Part shown: positions 29,260-37,021 of the stretch, piece after piece
Layout of the letters: the number at the start of each line of letters is the position of its first letter
How positions within the stretch are numbered: position 1 is the first letter of the stretch
From: Prochlorococcus sp. AG-424-A03
GTDB lineage: Bacteria > Cyanobacteriota > Cyanobacteriia > PCC-6307 > Cyanobiaceae
Length of the DNA stretch: 37,023 nt
Reading direction: 5' to 3'
NCBI GenBank assembly: GCA_003213375.1
Contig: QCNA01000009.1
Span: 1-37,023, forward strand
Translations under genes and position numbers: made by a program
Notes under the pieces: generated by a model
Told to the model about the DNA's origin: nothing
The model's database searches: none
Seen by the model: the letters and a program-made list of their open reading frames with translations, nothing else

Positions 29260-29781
29260 TTATTTAACACTATAAATTTTAAATCTAGGCTCTAAATTAG
29301 TTATACAATCTAGAAGTTTTTTATTATCTTTGCTATTGGTAACTTTGAATTCAGATTCTACTGTACCGCCTTTATCTCTAATGGCTTGATTTAAAACTAT
29401 GGAACCGTTTTCGTCAGATACCGATCTATGAAAAGTTCCTCTAGGTATCCTTAAAATATAACCGCAAGATTCTAATCTTACTTTATAAAAAGGATAATCC
29501 CAACCAAAATTTACAAGAAAAAATGTTCTACCCCCAGAAATAGCTAATAGATTATCTTCTTGATTGTGATGTATGTAAAATTGCCAATTATTAAAATCTT
29601 CATCATTTGGAGGACTAACTGCAGGACCACTGTGAATAACTAGATCTCTATAATTTGATTCATTAACACTAATATCAAAAAATCTTACATCTTTTGTATC
29701 GCGAAATTTTTCATAACTTATCAATTCAAACATTTTTGATTTATTTGATTTGATAACTGGAATTTCTAAGCTTGAGTTCAA
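29260..29781 (-). CDS. Possible cupin-fold protein, unknown function
   Basis: A 173-residue soluble protein. GGRTFFLVNFGWDYPFYKV followed by CGYILRIPRGTFHRSVSDENGSI resembles the paired beta strands of a cupin (PxGxxH-like PRGTFHRSV), with FYIHHNQEDN upstream as a possible first motif carrying two His. The match is weak. The start given is TTG; an ATG at residue 17 (MFELISYEK) is an alternative. It follows the transglutaminase operon on the same strand with a 124-base gap, so membership of that operon is open. Confidence 0.6.
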   Translation of the reverse strand: MNSSLEIPVIKSNKSKMFELISYEKFRDTKDVRFFDISVNESNYRDLVIHSGPAVSPPNDEDFNNWQFYIHHNQEDNLLAISGGRTFFLVNFGWDYPFYKVRLESCGYILRIPRGTFHRSVSDENGSIVLNQAIRDKGGTVESEFKVTNSKDNKKLLDCITNLEPRFKIYSVK

Positions 29782-29905
29782 TTTTCTTTAAAGATTAAAC
29801 AAATGAAAACAGATATATTCATCTAAGAACGTATCAATTAACACTAAAAAAGAAACATATTATTATTTATATTTTTCGTCATTTAAAAGATTAAAATTTT
29901 AGTCT

Positions 29906-30763
29906 TTATTTAATCTCAAGAGGTTTAATTTCCCAGGATAAAGTATTTTCTAGATTATTTTTTCCTATAAAGTTTCCTGTGATTACAGAGGTTAAATTAG
30001 ATTTTGAAGATGATACCAATGTTAAATATCTATCATCTATTAATCCTTTCCCGCTTGGATCAAAACCTCTCCAACCAGCACCTGGAATATATAATTCAGC
30101 CCAAGCGTGCAAATCCAACTCAGAGGGTAACGGATCTTCAAAATGATAACCACTTACAAACCTACTTGGGATACCTATAGACCTGCAAGCTTCAACCATC
30201 AGCATTGCTAAATCTCTGCATGAACCTATACGTTCTCTAAGTGTTCTGCTAGCCGGCCATGCTGGACCTGTATGTCTTTTGGTATATTTAACCCGATCTT
30301 GAATAATCTCTATTAACTGGTAGGTAAATGATAATGCGTTATTAATGCTTCCTGCTAAGGCTTCTTGGGCAAGTTCTACAGCAGAGGGGTCGTGTTGTCC
30401 ATTAGGCATCCATCCCTCTAATGCTCCCTGCAAATCTCTGTTAATAATACTTCTACAAAAAGGTAATGTTAAATCTCTATTTTTAACTCCATCAATAATG
30501 TTTGGATGTTTAATAGTTTCAACTTCACTGATTGATTCAATAATTAAATTATCTGTTAATCCATTGAATCTGATTCTATTAATCTCTTCTCCGCTGGCAG
30601 CAAGTAATGGATAAATAATTTCTGGTTCTGGGGTTATTTTTAATTCAAAATTCTTTAGCTTTTGGAATCCATTTGACCTTGGCTTTATACATAATCTATG
30701 CTCGCCTAATTGAACAGGGTCTTCGTATTTATATTCAAGTTTGTGAATGTATTTAATTCTCAT
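29906..30763 (-). CDS. Transglutaminase-like cysteine protease-fold protein
   Basis: A 285-residue cytosolic protein with an N-terminal beta domain (Bact_transglu_N type, about 1-85) and a transglutaminase core. The catalytic triad is complete: C182 in GSCRDLAMLM, H219 in LHAWAELY and D235 in GFDPSGKG. Family members act as peptidases, amidases or peptide-linking enzymes. It is the third gene of the run ATP-grasp, alpha-E, transglutaminase, 11 bases after the alpha-E gene. This conserved trio was predicted (Iyer, Aravind and colleagues) to make or process peptides; no product is known. Confidence 0.88.
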   Translation of the reverse strand: MRIKYIHKLEYKYEDPVQLGEHRLCIKPRSNGFQKLKNFELKITPEPEIIYPLLAASGEEINRIRFNGLTDNLIIESISEVETIKHPNIIDGVKNRDLTLPFCRSIINRDLQGALEGWMPNGQHDPSAVELAQEALAGSINNALSFTYQLIEIIQDRVKYTKRHTGPAWPASRTLRERIGSCRDLAMLMVEACRSIGIPSRFVSGYHFEDPLPSELDLHAWAELYIPGAGWRGFDPSGKGLIDDRYLTLVSSSKSNLTSVITGNFIGKNNLENTLSWEIKPLEIK

Positions 30764-30774
30764 TAATAAACTTA

Positions 30775-31716
30775 TTAATTAATAAAATATTTTTCTTGAA
30801 TGAGATCATTTAATTTATTTAAATCCATTTGCAATGAATCGATTGCCTCATGTAAACCATCATTGATTATATCTTCAATTCTGATATAACTCCACTTTGC
30901 TTTAAGCAAACCTCTCATGCATTCTAGTTCTGAAGGATTTTCAGTACTTGGAGAGGTATCTATTGTTTTAAGAGTATTGCTTATCCCATCAAGACAGTAT
31001 CTTACTGATCTAGGGAAAATTGGATCAAGTAAAAGAAATCTCGCAACTGAATTAGGCTTTATAGAATTTTGCACTGCTTTCCTAAACATTTGATAAGCTC
31101 CAGCTGAACGTAAAAGTGCAATCCATTGCAGCTCATCAAGAACTCCTCCAAGTTCATCTAAGCTGGGTAGGAGTAAATAATATTTAACATCTAAAATTCT
31201 TGATGTTTTGTCAGCTCTTTCGATTAATCTACCAAGAATGCTGAATCTCCAGGCAAGATCTTTGCTTAGAGTCGCATCTGTAATTCCATAAAAAAGCTGA
31301 CATTCCCTCCTTATTTCACTTAATTGTTCTTGTCTTGGTTTATTCCATATTGCCTCTCCTTCTTGCATATTCCAATATAAAATATTAATCTGTTCCCACA
31401 TTTCTGTGGTCATAACATCTCTGATTTGTCTTGCATTTTCTCTTGCCATTTGAATGCAAGAAATTATGCTATTTGGATTTAAACGATCTCTTATTAAAAA
31501 ATTAATAACGTCATCAGGTTTTTTCTCTGGGAATCTTTTATCAAAAGATTCTCTGTCACTAGAAGCGTCAATTAACGGTAACCAGGGTTCTGCACTTCCT
31601 GGCGGACAATCTAATGACATTGCTTCGCTTACTTCCACGAAACGAGATATGTTTTCAGCACGTTCTAAATAACGATTGATCCAATAAAGAGATTCTGCTA
31701 CACGACTTAAAAGCAT
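30775..31716 (-). CDS. Alpha-E domain protein (DUF403)
   Basis: A 313-residue all-helical protein of the alpha-E family. The signature is at the N-terminus, MLLSRVAESLYWINRYLERA, where the E and R residues that name the fold are seen; later LGRLIERADKTSRILD repeats the pattern. Biochemical function is unknown; the family is found almost only beside circularly permuted ATP-grasp and transglutaminase genes, as here. One base separates it from the ATP-grasp gene. Confidence 0.9.
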   Translation of the reverse strand: MLLSRVAESLYWINRYLERAENISRFVEVSEAMSLDCPPGSAEPWLPLIDASSDRESFDKRFPEKKPDDVINFLIRDRLNPNSIISCIQMARENARQIRDVMTTEMWEQINILYWNMQEGEAIWNKPRQEQLSEIRRECQLFYGITDATLSKDLAWRFSILGRLIERADKTSRILDVKYYLLLPSLDELGGVLDELQWIALLRSAGAYQMFRKAVQNSIKPNSVARFLLLDPIFPRSVRYCLDGISNTLKTIDTSPSTENPSELECMRGLLKAKWSYIRIEDIINDGLHEAIDSLQMDLNKLNDLIQEKYFIN

Positions 31717-31717
31717 A

Positions 31718-33160
31718 TTATTTACCTACAACCCATGTATCTTTGCATCCTCCACCTTGAGAAGAATTAACGACTAATGATCCTTTTTTTAATGCTACTC
31801 TCGTTAGCCCGCCTGGGCTAACCCATGAATCTTTTCCTCTTAAGATATATGGTCTTAAATCAACATGACATGGATATAGTTCTCCATCACATAACGATGG
31901 CACAGTAGATAATTCTAATGTTGGTTGTGCTATGAAATTTCTAGGATTATTTTTAATTTTATTAGCAAATTCTTCTATCTCACTCGTTGTTGAGTGAGGG
32001 CCAATTAACATTCCATAACCCCCAGCTTCTGCGACAGATTTAACAACAAGTTTTGATAAATTTTCTAGAACATATTCACGATCCTTTTGATAATGACAAA
32101 TATACGTTTCTACATTCTTAATAATAATATCTTCATCAAGATAATATTTAATCATTTTGGGAACAAAAGAATAAATCATTTTGTCATCTGCAATTCCAGT
32201 ACCAGGTGCATTTGCTAAAGCAACATGACCTGCCTTAAAAACATCAAGTAATCCGCTAACACCAAGGCAGGAATCTTTTCTGAAATTAAGAGGATCTAAG
32301 AAATCATCATCAATTCGCCTGTAAATGACATCTACTCTTTTTAATCCAGAGGTAGTTTTTAAATATACATAATCATCATTACAAACTAAGTCATGACCTT
32401 GAACTAGTTGGATGCCCATTTCTTGCGCTAGATAACTATGTTCAAAATAAGCACTATTAAAAATTCCTGGAGTTAGTAGAACTATCTTGGGAGTGTCAGT
32501 CCAAACAGCAAGTTCTTGAAGAGTTTTTAAAAGATATGATGGATATTCATCAATTGGTTTTACTATTCTTCCTGAGAAAAGATTAGGAAAAATATTTTTC
32601 ATAACTAATCTATTTTCTAAAAAATAAGCAACCCCAGAAGGGCACCTTAAATTATCTTCTAAAACGTGCCAATCTCCTTTTCTATCCCTTATTAAATCAA
32701 GTCCTGAAATTTGACACCATTTATTTAGTGGAGGTTTGAAACCTATCATCTGAGGTCTCCAACCTTCTGAACTCTCTATTAATTCTCTCGGAATTATTCC
32801 ATCATTTATTATTTTTTGAGAATTATAAATATCATCTAGGAATAAATCTATTGCCTCAAGCCTTTGTTTTAGGCCTTTTTCTAACGTTACCCAATCATCT
32901 TTACTAATTATTCTGGGAAGTGGATCAAAAGGTAATATTCTCTCAGTACCTTTTAAACCAGTATCGTTTAATCTAAAAGTTGCACCATGTCTTAGTAATA
33001 ATTTTTTTGCGGCAGAGTGATTCCTGTTTAATTCTTCAAGTCCCATATTATCTAAAGATGAAAGAAGTGGAATCAATATTTCTCTAGCAGAGTTAACATT
33101 GTCCTTAAAGTATTCATCAAAACTATTTTTAGGCTGATAACTTGAAAACATATATTTCAT
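31718..33160 (-). CDS. Circularly permuted ATP-grasp protein, type 2 (DUF404/DUF407)
   Basis: A 480-residue protein, first gene of the operon. WHVLEDNLRCPSGVAYFLEN (about 164-183) is the family's most conserved block; EAGGYGMLIGPHS and RVDVIYRRIDDDFLDPL are further signatures, and SQGGGCKDTWV lies at the end. ATP-grasp enzymes activate a carboxylate as acyl phosphate and join it to an amine, so formation of an amide or peptide bond is predicted; substrates are unknown. The start gives MKYMFSSYQP; a second ATG three codons in is possible. It is divergent from the 78-residue membrane protein gene with 128 bases between. Confidence 0.9.
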   Translation of the reverse strand: MKYMFSSYQPKNSFDEYFKDNVNSAREILIPLLSSLDNMGLEELNRNHSAAKKLLLRHGATFRLNDTGLKGTERILPFDPLPRIISKDDWVTLEKGLKQRLEAIDLFLDDIYNSQKIINDGIIPRELIESSEGWRPQMIGFKPPLNKWCQISGLDLIRDRKGDWHVLEDNLRCPSGVAYFLENRLVMKNIFPNLFSGRIVKPIDEYPSYLLKTLQELAVWTDTPKIVLLTPGIFNSAYFEHSYLAQEMGIQLVQGHDLVCNDDYVYLKTTSGLKRVDVIYRRIDDDFLDPLNFRKDSCLGVSGLLDVFKAGHVALANAPGTGIADDKMIYSFVPKMIKYYLDEDIIIKNVETYICHYQKDREYVLENLSKLVVKSVAEAGGYGMLIGPHSTTSEIEEFANKIKNNPRNFIAQPTLELSTVPSLCDGELYPCHVDLRPYILRGKDSWVSPGGLTRVALKKGSLVVNSSQGGGCKDTWVVGK

Positions 33161-33288
33161 CGTTTAGTAACTTTTACTTTAGCTTTATATCTTTATTCGT
33201 AGTTATGACTACCAAAAATAATATCTCTTGACTAGATCTATATCATTATTTTGATCATTGAAGTATATTTCTTAAAAATCTAAAAAGC

Positions 33289-33525
33289 ATGAGTTCTAGT
33301 AATTGGCAATTTGTTTTTTTTAGATATTTCGCAAGCTTTCTTTTTATCCTCTCTCATAGTTTGTTGGTTCTCGATCATCTACCAGTAGGGGCGGCACTTC
33401 ACGGACTTGGGGAGGTTTTTATTGCGCCCTGGGCTTTTAGGGAAAGAGCATGGGATCTTGTTGTTATTGCAGTTTTATTTTTCTTCTTCGATATCTGGGG
33501 ACTTATAAACACTCCTTGGAATTAA
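33289..33525 (+). CDS. Small membrane protein, unknown function
   Basis: A 78-residue protein with two or three hydrophobic segments (about 8-27, 31-47 and 56-70). DHLPVGAALHGLGEVFIAPWAFRERAWD in the middle is unusually rich in conserved-looking small, aromatic and charged residues for a membrane peptide. No family is recognised, but the composition and clear ATG suggest a real, conserved cyanobacterial gene. It is divergent from the ATP-grasp operon. Confidence 0.65.
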   Translation: MSSSNWQFVFFRYFASFLFILSHSLLVLDHLPVGAALHGLGEVFIAPWAFRERAWDLVVIAVLFFFFDIWGLINTPWN

Positions 33526-33570
33526 CTGATATTATTTATTTACTAATTCTGGGGAAAATCATAATAAAAA

Positions 33571-33792
33571 ATGAATTCTTATTTTAATCAAATTTATAAA
33601 ATAATTTTTCTTTTATTACTTACGAATAGTTCCAGTTTATATGCACATAATTTATTTAATGGTGGTTGCAAAGAACATTGTGGTCATAAAGTTAAAGTAA
33701 TAAGTAATAAAAACAAATTAAAAAATATTGATGATCAAATAAATATTGAAAGTAAAAATTCTTGTTTAAATGTATCACTTTGTAGAGGTTGA
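33571..33792 (+). CDS. Small exported Cys/His-containing protein
   Basis: A 73-residue protein: a signal peptide (about 1-25, ending SSLYA), then HNLFNGGCKEHCGHK, a short cluster of Cys and His that could bind metal, and a second Cys pair at the end (CLNVSLC). The mature part is only about 48 residues. No family is recognised. The last codons lie inside a hairpin that may end the transcript. Confidence 0.55.
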   Translation: MNSYFNQIYKIIFLLLLTNSSSLYAHNLFNGGCKEHCGHKVKVISNKNKLKNIDDQINIESKNSCLNVSLCRG

Positions 33793-33809
33793 CCTCTTGA
33801 GATTTTTTT
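33784..33809 (+). terminator. Possible terminator at the end of the exported Cys/His protein gene
   Basis: AGAGG (33784-33788) pairs with CCTCT (33793-33797) around the stop codon, and seven T follow at 33803-33809 after a five-base spacer (TGAGA). The stem is short and the spacer weakens the call. Confidence 0.4.
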
Positions 33810-33815
33810 ATTGTT

Positions 33816-34091
33816 TTATGAAGTTTGTTCTTTGATAATTATCATTAAATTACCATTTGCTTGATAATTTTTATTAGGAGGATTTATTTGATTTTTAATT
33901 AAAAAAATAAAAGTATAAATCAACGGTAGAAGTAATGATGAAGCAGCAACTAAAGCGATTATCTGGTTTAACCTAATATATGGTTTTTTTACGAGATCCT
34001 CTCCGCATAATCCACAAATCAAATTACCTTTTAAGGATTGTTTTTGAAATTGATATTTAGGATTGCAATATGGGCAATAATATCGAACCAT
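33816..34091 (-). CDS. Zinc-ribbon membrane protein, unknown function
   Basis: A 91-residue protein with an N-terminal zinc ribbon (CPYC near 6-9 and CGLC near 26-29), a basic linker, one membrane helix (about 44-65) and a polar tail. The ribbon should be cytosolic. No family name can be given. It is convergent with the exported Cys/His protein, 23 bases away. Confidence 0.65.
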   Translation of the reverse strand: MVRYYCPYCNPKYQFQKQSLKGNLICGLCGEDLVKKPYIRLNQIIALVAASSLLLPLIYTFIFLIKNQINPPNKNYQANGNLMIIIKEQTS

Positions 34092-34148
34092 TTTTAAATT
34101 TTATTGTTTTAATCATTATCTATAAAACTAGAAGAAAGTCATCTTATT

Positions 34149-34180
34149 AAAAAAAGAGGGCTAATTTAAGCCCTCTTTTA
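34149..34180. terminator. Strong bidirectional terminator hairpin
   Basis: A perfect 11-bp stem, AAAAGAGGGCT (34152-34162) with AGCCCTCTTTT (34169-34179), and loop AATTTA. On the minus strand it is followed by seven T (the A-run 34149-34155), and on the plus strand it ends in TTTT. The nearest annotated genes on either side do not need it: the zinc-ribbon gene starts downstream of it on the minus strand. It therefore points to an unannotated transcript, most likely minus-strand. Confidence 0.75.
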
Positions 34181-34405
34181 TCTCTTACTTATTTTTCTTA
34201 CTGAAGTTATTAACGCACCTAAATCATGGATCCTTGTTGCTAACTTCTTTTAAGCTAATGCTCACCAAAATTAACTAATTGTCTTTAACTGGGGCAAAAA
34301 CTCTAGAATTAAGCTTGTTTCTTAAAGGGCACCTAAACGATGCAGAAGAAGGAAGCTTAGACATTAATAAAAAATAATTGGAGCAGTTAATTAAATTAGT
34401 TCGGT

Positions 34406-34438
34406 TTATTCCGAAATTTCAGGCAGGCTATCGATCAT
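34406..34438 (-). CDS. Possible 10-residue micro-ORF with canonical Shine-Dalgarno
   Basis: On the minus strand AGGAGG (34448-34453) is followed after nine bases by ATG and the ten codons MIDSLPEISE, then TAA. A full AGGAGG at good spacing is uncommon in this AT-rich window, where most genes show weak or no Shine-Dalgarno. The TATATT stretch a little upstream could be a -10. It may be a leader peptide of a small RNA or a remnant of a decayed gene. Confidence 0.3.
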   Translation of the reverse strand: MIDSLPEISE

Positions 34439-34650
34439 TTTGAAAGACCTCCTAGAACTCAACAATATAAAATTAGGAAAATATTTCTCTAAAGACAATC
34501 CGTTTTTATACGCATTGCTTTTTAATTAAAAATGTCCGAGAGTAGTAATCAATCGTGCAAATTTTTTTGAGATATTTTTAGTAAGTTTTGCTTATTTCTT
34601 TTGATATTTAATTCGACTATCTTAATTTTAAGTAATTGAGGAACTCTTTT

Positions 34651-34806
34651 ATGAAGCAGTCGAAAGAAGTTAGTAAAACTGATAAATCTAATCCTATAGA
34701 CGAATATTTTCAATGTCTCTCATATTGCGATATTCACCCAAAAGGAATAGATAATGACTGTGAGGTCATTTGTATGGAGAGACATTTAAAAGCTAACTAT
34801 TGGTAA
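34651..34806 (+). CDS. 51-residue protein with twin CX3C motifs
   Basis: ATG at 34651, with GAGG nine bases upstream, opens a 51-codon frame ending TAA at 34804-34806. After a polar start come CLSYC (22-26) and CEVIC (37-41), two CX3C pairs ten residues apart, then MERHLKANYW. Twin CX3C helices are a known layout in small disulfide-linked helical-hairpin proteins; metal binding is the alternative. There is no signal peptide. The composition (balanced charge, His, Trp) is unlike random AT-rich translation. It is convergent with the WD40 gene, 17 bases away. Confidence 0.7.
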   Translation: MKQSKEVSKTDKSNPIDEYFQCLSYCDIHPKGIDNDCEVICMERHLKANYW

Positions 34807-34823
34807 TTATAAATTTCTACTTT

Positions 34824-35897
34824 TTACTTAAATCCCTTTGAAAAAAGGTTAGTACGAACTTTAAATTTCCATACATTTACAACACCTTTTGCATTAACTG
34901 CTGCAAGTGCACAATCATCAGGTCTCCAGGATATTGCCCCTACTAAATCTCCAGCGAATGCAGCCCCAACTGGATCTCCATTACCATCATTCTTTAGGAA
35001 ACTGGCGACAACAGAACCATCCCTAGATCCTGAGGCTACGAGCATACCTTTGTTTGAAAAGGCTAGGCTTGAAATGGGTTCTGTATGGTGACATAGCTCT
35101 CCTGGCATAGTCCCTTCTGGACCATTTCCTATAAAGCTCCAAACTGTAATTCTTTCACTTCCACTAGTTGCTAATAATTTTCCGCTGTCATCAAAAGAAA
35201 GATGACTTGGTTTACCAGGGTATCCTGTCATTTCAGCATCCATTCCTGTTGATCTTCTCCAAAAATGAACTGAATTGTCTTGACTCCCACAGGCAACTAT
35301 ATCTCCATCAGGACTTAATTCCATTGATACCAATGATCCTTGCCACTCGAGTTTTTGATTCGTTTTATTATTAACTATGTCAAAGAATGTCACTCTTCCG
35401 TAGCAAGCGGTAGCTAGTTCATTTTTATTTGACCATGTTATTGCACTCACAGTGCTTGGGTGGTCTTCTGAGATCCATTTCTCTTCACCAACTTCATTAA
35501 AAACATATACCTTTTTTGATGAAGCTATGGCTAGAAATAAACCGTCATTAGACCACCTGAGGTGTTCTACCCAACCCTTACCAAGATCAAGAGTTTTAAT
35601 TACTTTACCTTCGTGACAATTACAAATTTGAACATTTCCATCCTGACCTGATGTTGCAAAAATTTCACCCTCCGGATGAATTGCCATTGCTAGTAAACCA
35701 CCAGAGTGTGTATTTTCTTTTTTCCAAATAATTTTTCCAGTATCTCCTTCGAATGCAAAAAGACCTCCTGCCACGTCCCCAACAATAAATTGTTTACCTT
35801 TAAGAGCCCAGCCACATGCAATGGCGTAATCGTTAACTTCTGCTGTCCATCCTTCATGGAACATGCCTCTTGGGCTAAATGGTTCTATATCAGGCAT
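34824..35897 (-). CDS. WD40-repeat protein
   Basis: A 357-residue cytosolic beta-propeller with about seven WD40 repeats. Repeat ends such as GLLAMAIHPEGEIFATSGQDGNVQICN, LVSMELSPDGDIVACGSQDNSVHFWRR, PISSLAFSNKGMLVASGSRDGS and GVVNVWKF show the pattern. No catalytic domain is attached, so it should act as a scaffold. Its ATG lies 13 bases inside the end of the CobW-type gene, so the two are probably translationally coupled and may work together. Confidence 0.9.
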   Translation of the reverse strand: MPDIEPFSPRGMFHEGWTAEVNDYAIACGWALKGKQFIVGDVAGGLFAFEGDTGKIIWKKENTHSGGLLAMAIHPEGEIFATSGQDGNVQICNCHEGKVIKTLDLGKGWVEHLRWSNDGLFLAIASSKKVYVFNEVGEEKWISEDHPSTVSAITWSNKNELATACYGRVTFFDIVNNKTNQKLEWQGSLVSMELSPDGDIVACGSQDNSVHFWRRSTGMDAEMTGYPGKPSHLSFDDSGKLLATSGSERITVWSFIGNGPEGTMPGELCHHTEPISSLAFSNKGMLVASGSRDGSVVASFLKNDGNGDPVGAAFAGDLVGAISWRPDDCALAAVNAKGVVNVWKFKVRTNLFSKGFK

Positions 35898-37021
35898 TTA
35901 TCAAAGCCTTCTTGCATCTCTTTCTCATTTAGATTTCTACCGATAAAAACAAGTTGATTTCTACGAGGTTCGTTACCCCATTCTTTGTCAGGTTGTGCAG
36001 TAAATAACATGTGTACCCCCTGGAAAACTATTCGCCTTGGGTTGCCTGAGTAACTTATGAAACCTTTAGTTCTGAATATATCCACCCCTTTTTCTGAGAG
36101 AAGCCTTCCCATCCAAGTATTTAGTTTTTCTGGGTCAACATCTCCAAAACGCTCTATAGCAATTGAGCCTACTTCATCATCATGTTCATGCTCTGCTTGC
36201 CAGAACCTTTCAGTATTAAATGGAATCTCTTTATTTTCGTCACTTTTAATGACTTTCATATTAAATTCTTCAGCAGTGTGCTGTGTAAACAAACCTATTT
36301 TTGTTGGCTTTTCTATGTCAAGGATGAAGGATTTATTTCCTTTATCATCCAATTTTAGATTTACATGTTCTCCATATGGGACAGTATTTCCAGGCTCCAA
36401 AGTATTAGCATTTTCTGCATAAAGTCTTACGGAGGATTCAGCACCATCTTTAAGTTCTTCCTCACTCTCACCTTGGTTAACGAGAGCTACTAGGGACATT
36501 TCTGGATCGGGTCCTTCTTCTAGCATTAATTCATATTTACCTGCATCTAGATCGTAAACACCCGTCCATTCAAAAGGATATTCTGGTTCAAGAAATGTTG
36601 GTCTGCGTTTAAGGATCTGATCGAGATCAAATGCACTTAGATTTAAGACTGTTTCAATTGGTACTTTGGCATTCTCGGCTCTAATAATGCGAGTCATTCG
36701 ATTCATATCTCTCAATCTTGATTCAAGGGTATCTAATGCATCATCAGAGACTAAATCAGTTTTATTAAGGACAAGAACATCTGCAAATGCCACTTGTTCT
36801 GAACTTTCGTCACTCCTGCCTAGCTGTTGATCAATATGTGCAGCATCAACTAAAGTCACAATTCCATCAAGAGTAAATTCAGAACTAATCTCTTCATCCA
36901 TAAAAAAAGTCTGAGCAACTGGGCCTGGATCTGCTAATCCTGTTGTTTCTACTAAAACATAGTCAAACTTATCTCTTCTTTTCATAAGGTTGCCAAGGAC
37001 TCTTATTAAATCACCGCGAAC
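35885..37021 (-). CDS. COG0523/CobW-family GTPase, metal chaperone (5' end outside window)
   Basis: G3E-family GTPase; relatives insert or deliver metals (Zn chaperones, CobW in cobalamin synthesis). The frame is open to the right edge: codons upstream of the internal ATG at 36985 read VRGDLIRVLGNL, the family sequence that follows the CxCC metal site, so the start, the P-loop and CxCC are outside. Visible parts are VETTGLADPGPVAQ, the base-recognition motif NKTDL, an unusually long acidic middle section (about 100 residues) ending in HEHDDE, and the CobW C-terminal domain with RTKGFISYSGNPRRIVFQGV. Zinc versus cobalt cannot be decided here. It overlaps the WD40 gene by 13 bases. Confidence 0.9.
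   Translation of the reverse strand, partial: VRGDLIRVLGNLMKRRDKFDYVLVETTGLADPGPVAQTFFMDEEISSEFTLDGIVTLVDAAHIDQQLGRSDESSEQVAFADVLVLNKTDLVSDDALDTLESRLRDMNRMTRIIRAENAKVPIETVLNLSAFDLDQILKRRPTFLEPEYPFEWTGVYDLDAGKYELMLEEGPDPEMSLVALVNQGESEEELKDGAESSVRLYAENANTLEPGNTVPYGEHVNLKLDDKGNKSFILDIEKPTKIGLFTQHTAEEFNMKVIKSDENKEIPFNTERFWQAEHEHDDEVGSIAIERFGDVDPEKLNTWMGRLLSEKGVDIFRTKGFISYSGNPRRIVFQGVHMLFTAQPDKEWGNEPRRNQLVFIGRNLNEKEMQEGFDKCLI

Larger units (their letters stand above)
34092..34650. other. 559-base gene-poor stretch
   Basis: The only spacer above 300 bases in the window. It holds a strong hairpin usable as a terminator in both directions (34149-34180), a 10-codon minus-strand ORF with a perfect AGGAGG (34406-34438), a small hairpin TTCGG/CCGAA (34400-34414), and two mutually overlapping frames of about 30 codons on opposite strands (34279-34377 plus and 34275-34364 minus) that I do not regard as genes. 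The right end is the leader of the 51-residue protein. A minus-strand RNA from about 34460 to 34149 would explain the terminator and the ORF. I see no tRNA or tmRNA signature. Confidence 0.6.

Noticed and set aside
30345-30614. Plus-strand frame inside the transglutaminase gene
   Set aside because: Antisense shadow of a gene with a complete catalytic triad.
34275-34377. Two overlapping frames of about 30 codons on opposite strands
   Set aside because: Neither has a Shine-Dalgarno, the plus frame needs a TTG start right after an in-frame stop, and each could be the shadow of the other.
34532-34570. 12-codon plus-strand ORF (MSESSNQSCKFF)
   Set aside because: No ribosome-binding site, no recognisable feature, and length within chance expectation.
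34149-34650. Possible tmRNA, tRNA or 6S RNA in the gene-poor stretch
   Set aside because: I found no GGTTTCGAC-type tmRNA start, no TPsiC arm with GTTCRA, no alanine-rich tag frame and no long 6S-like stem.
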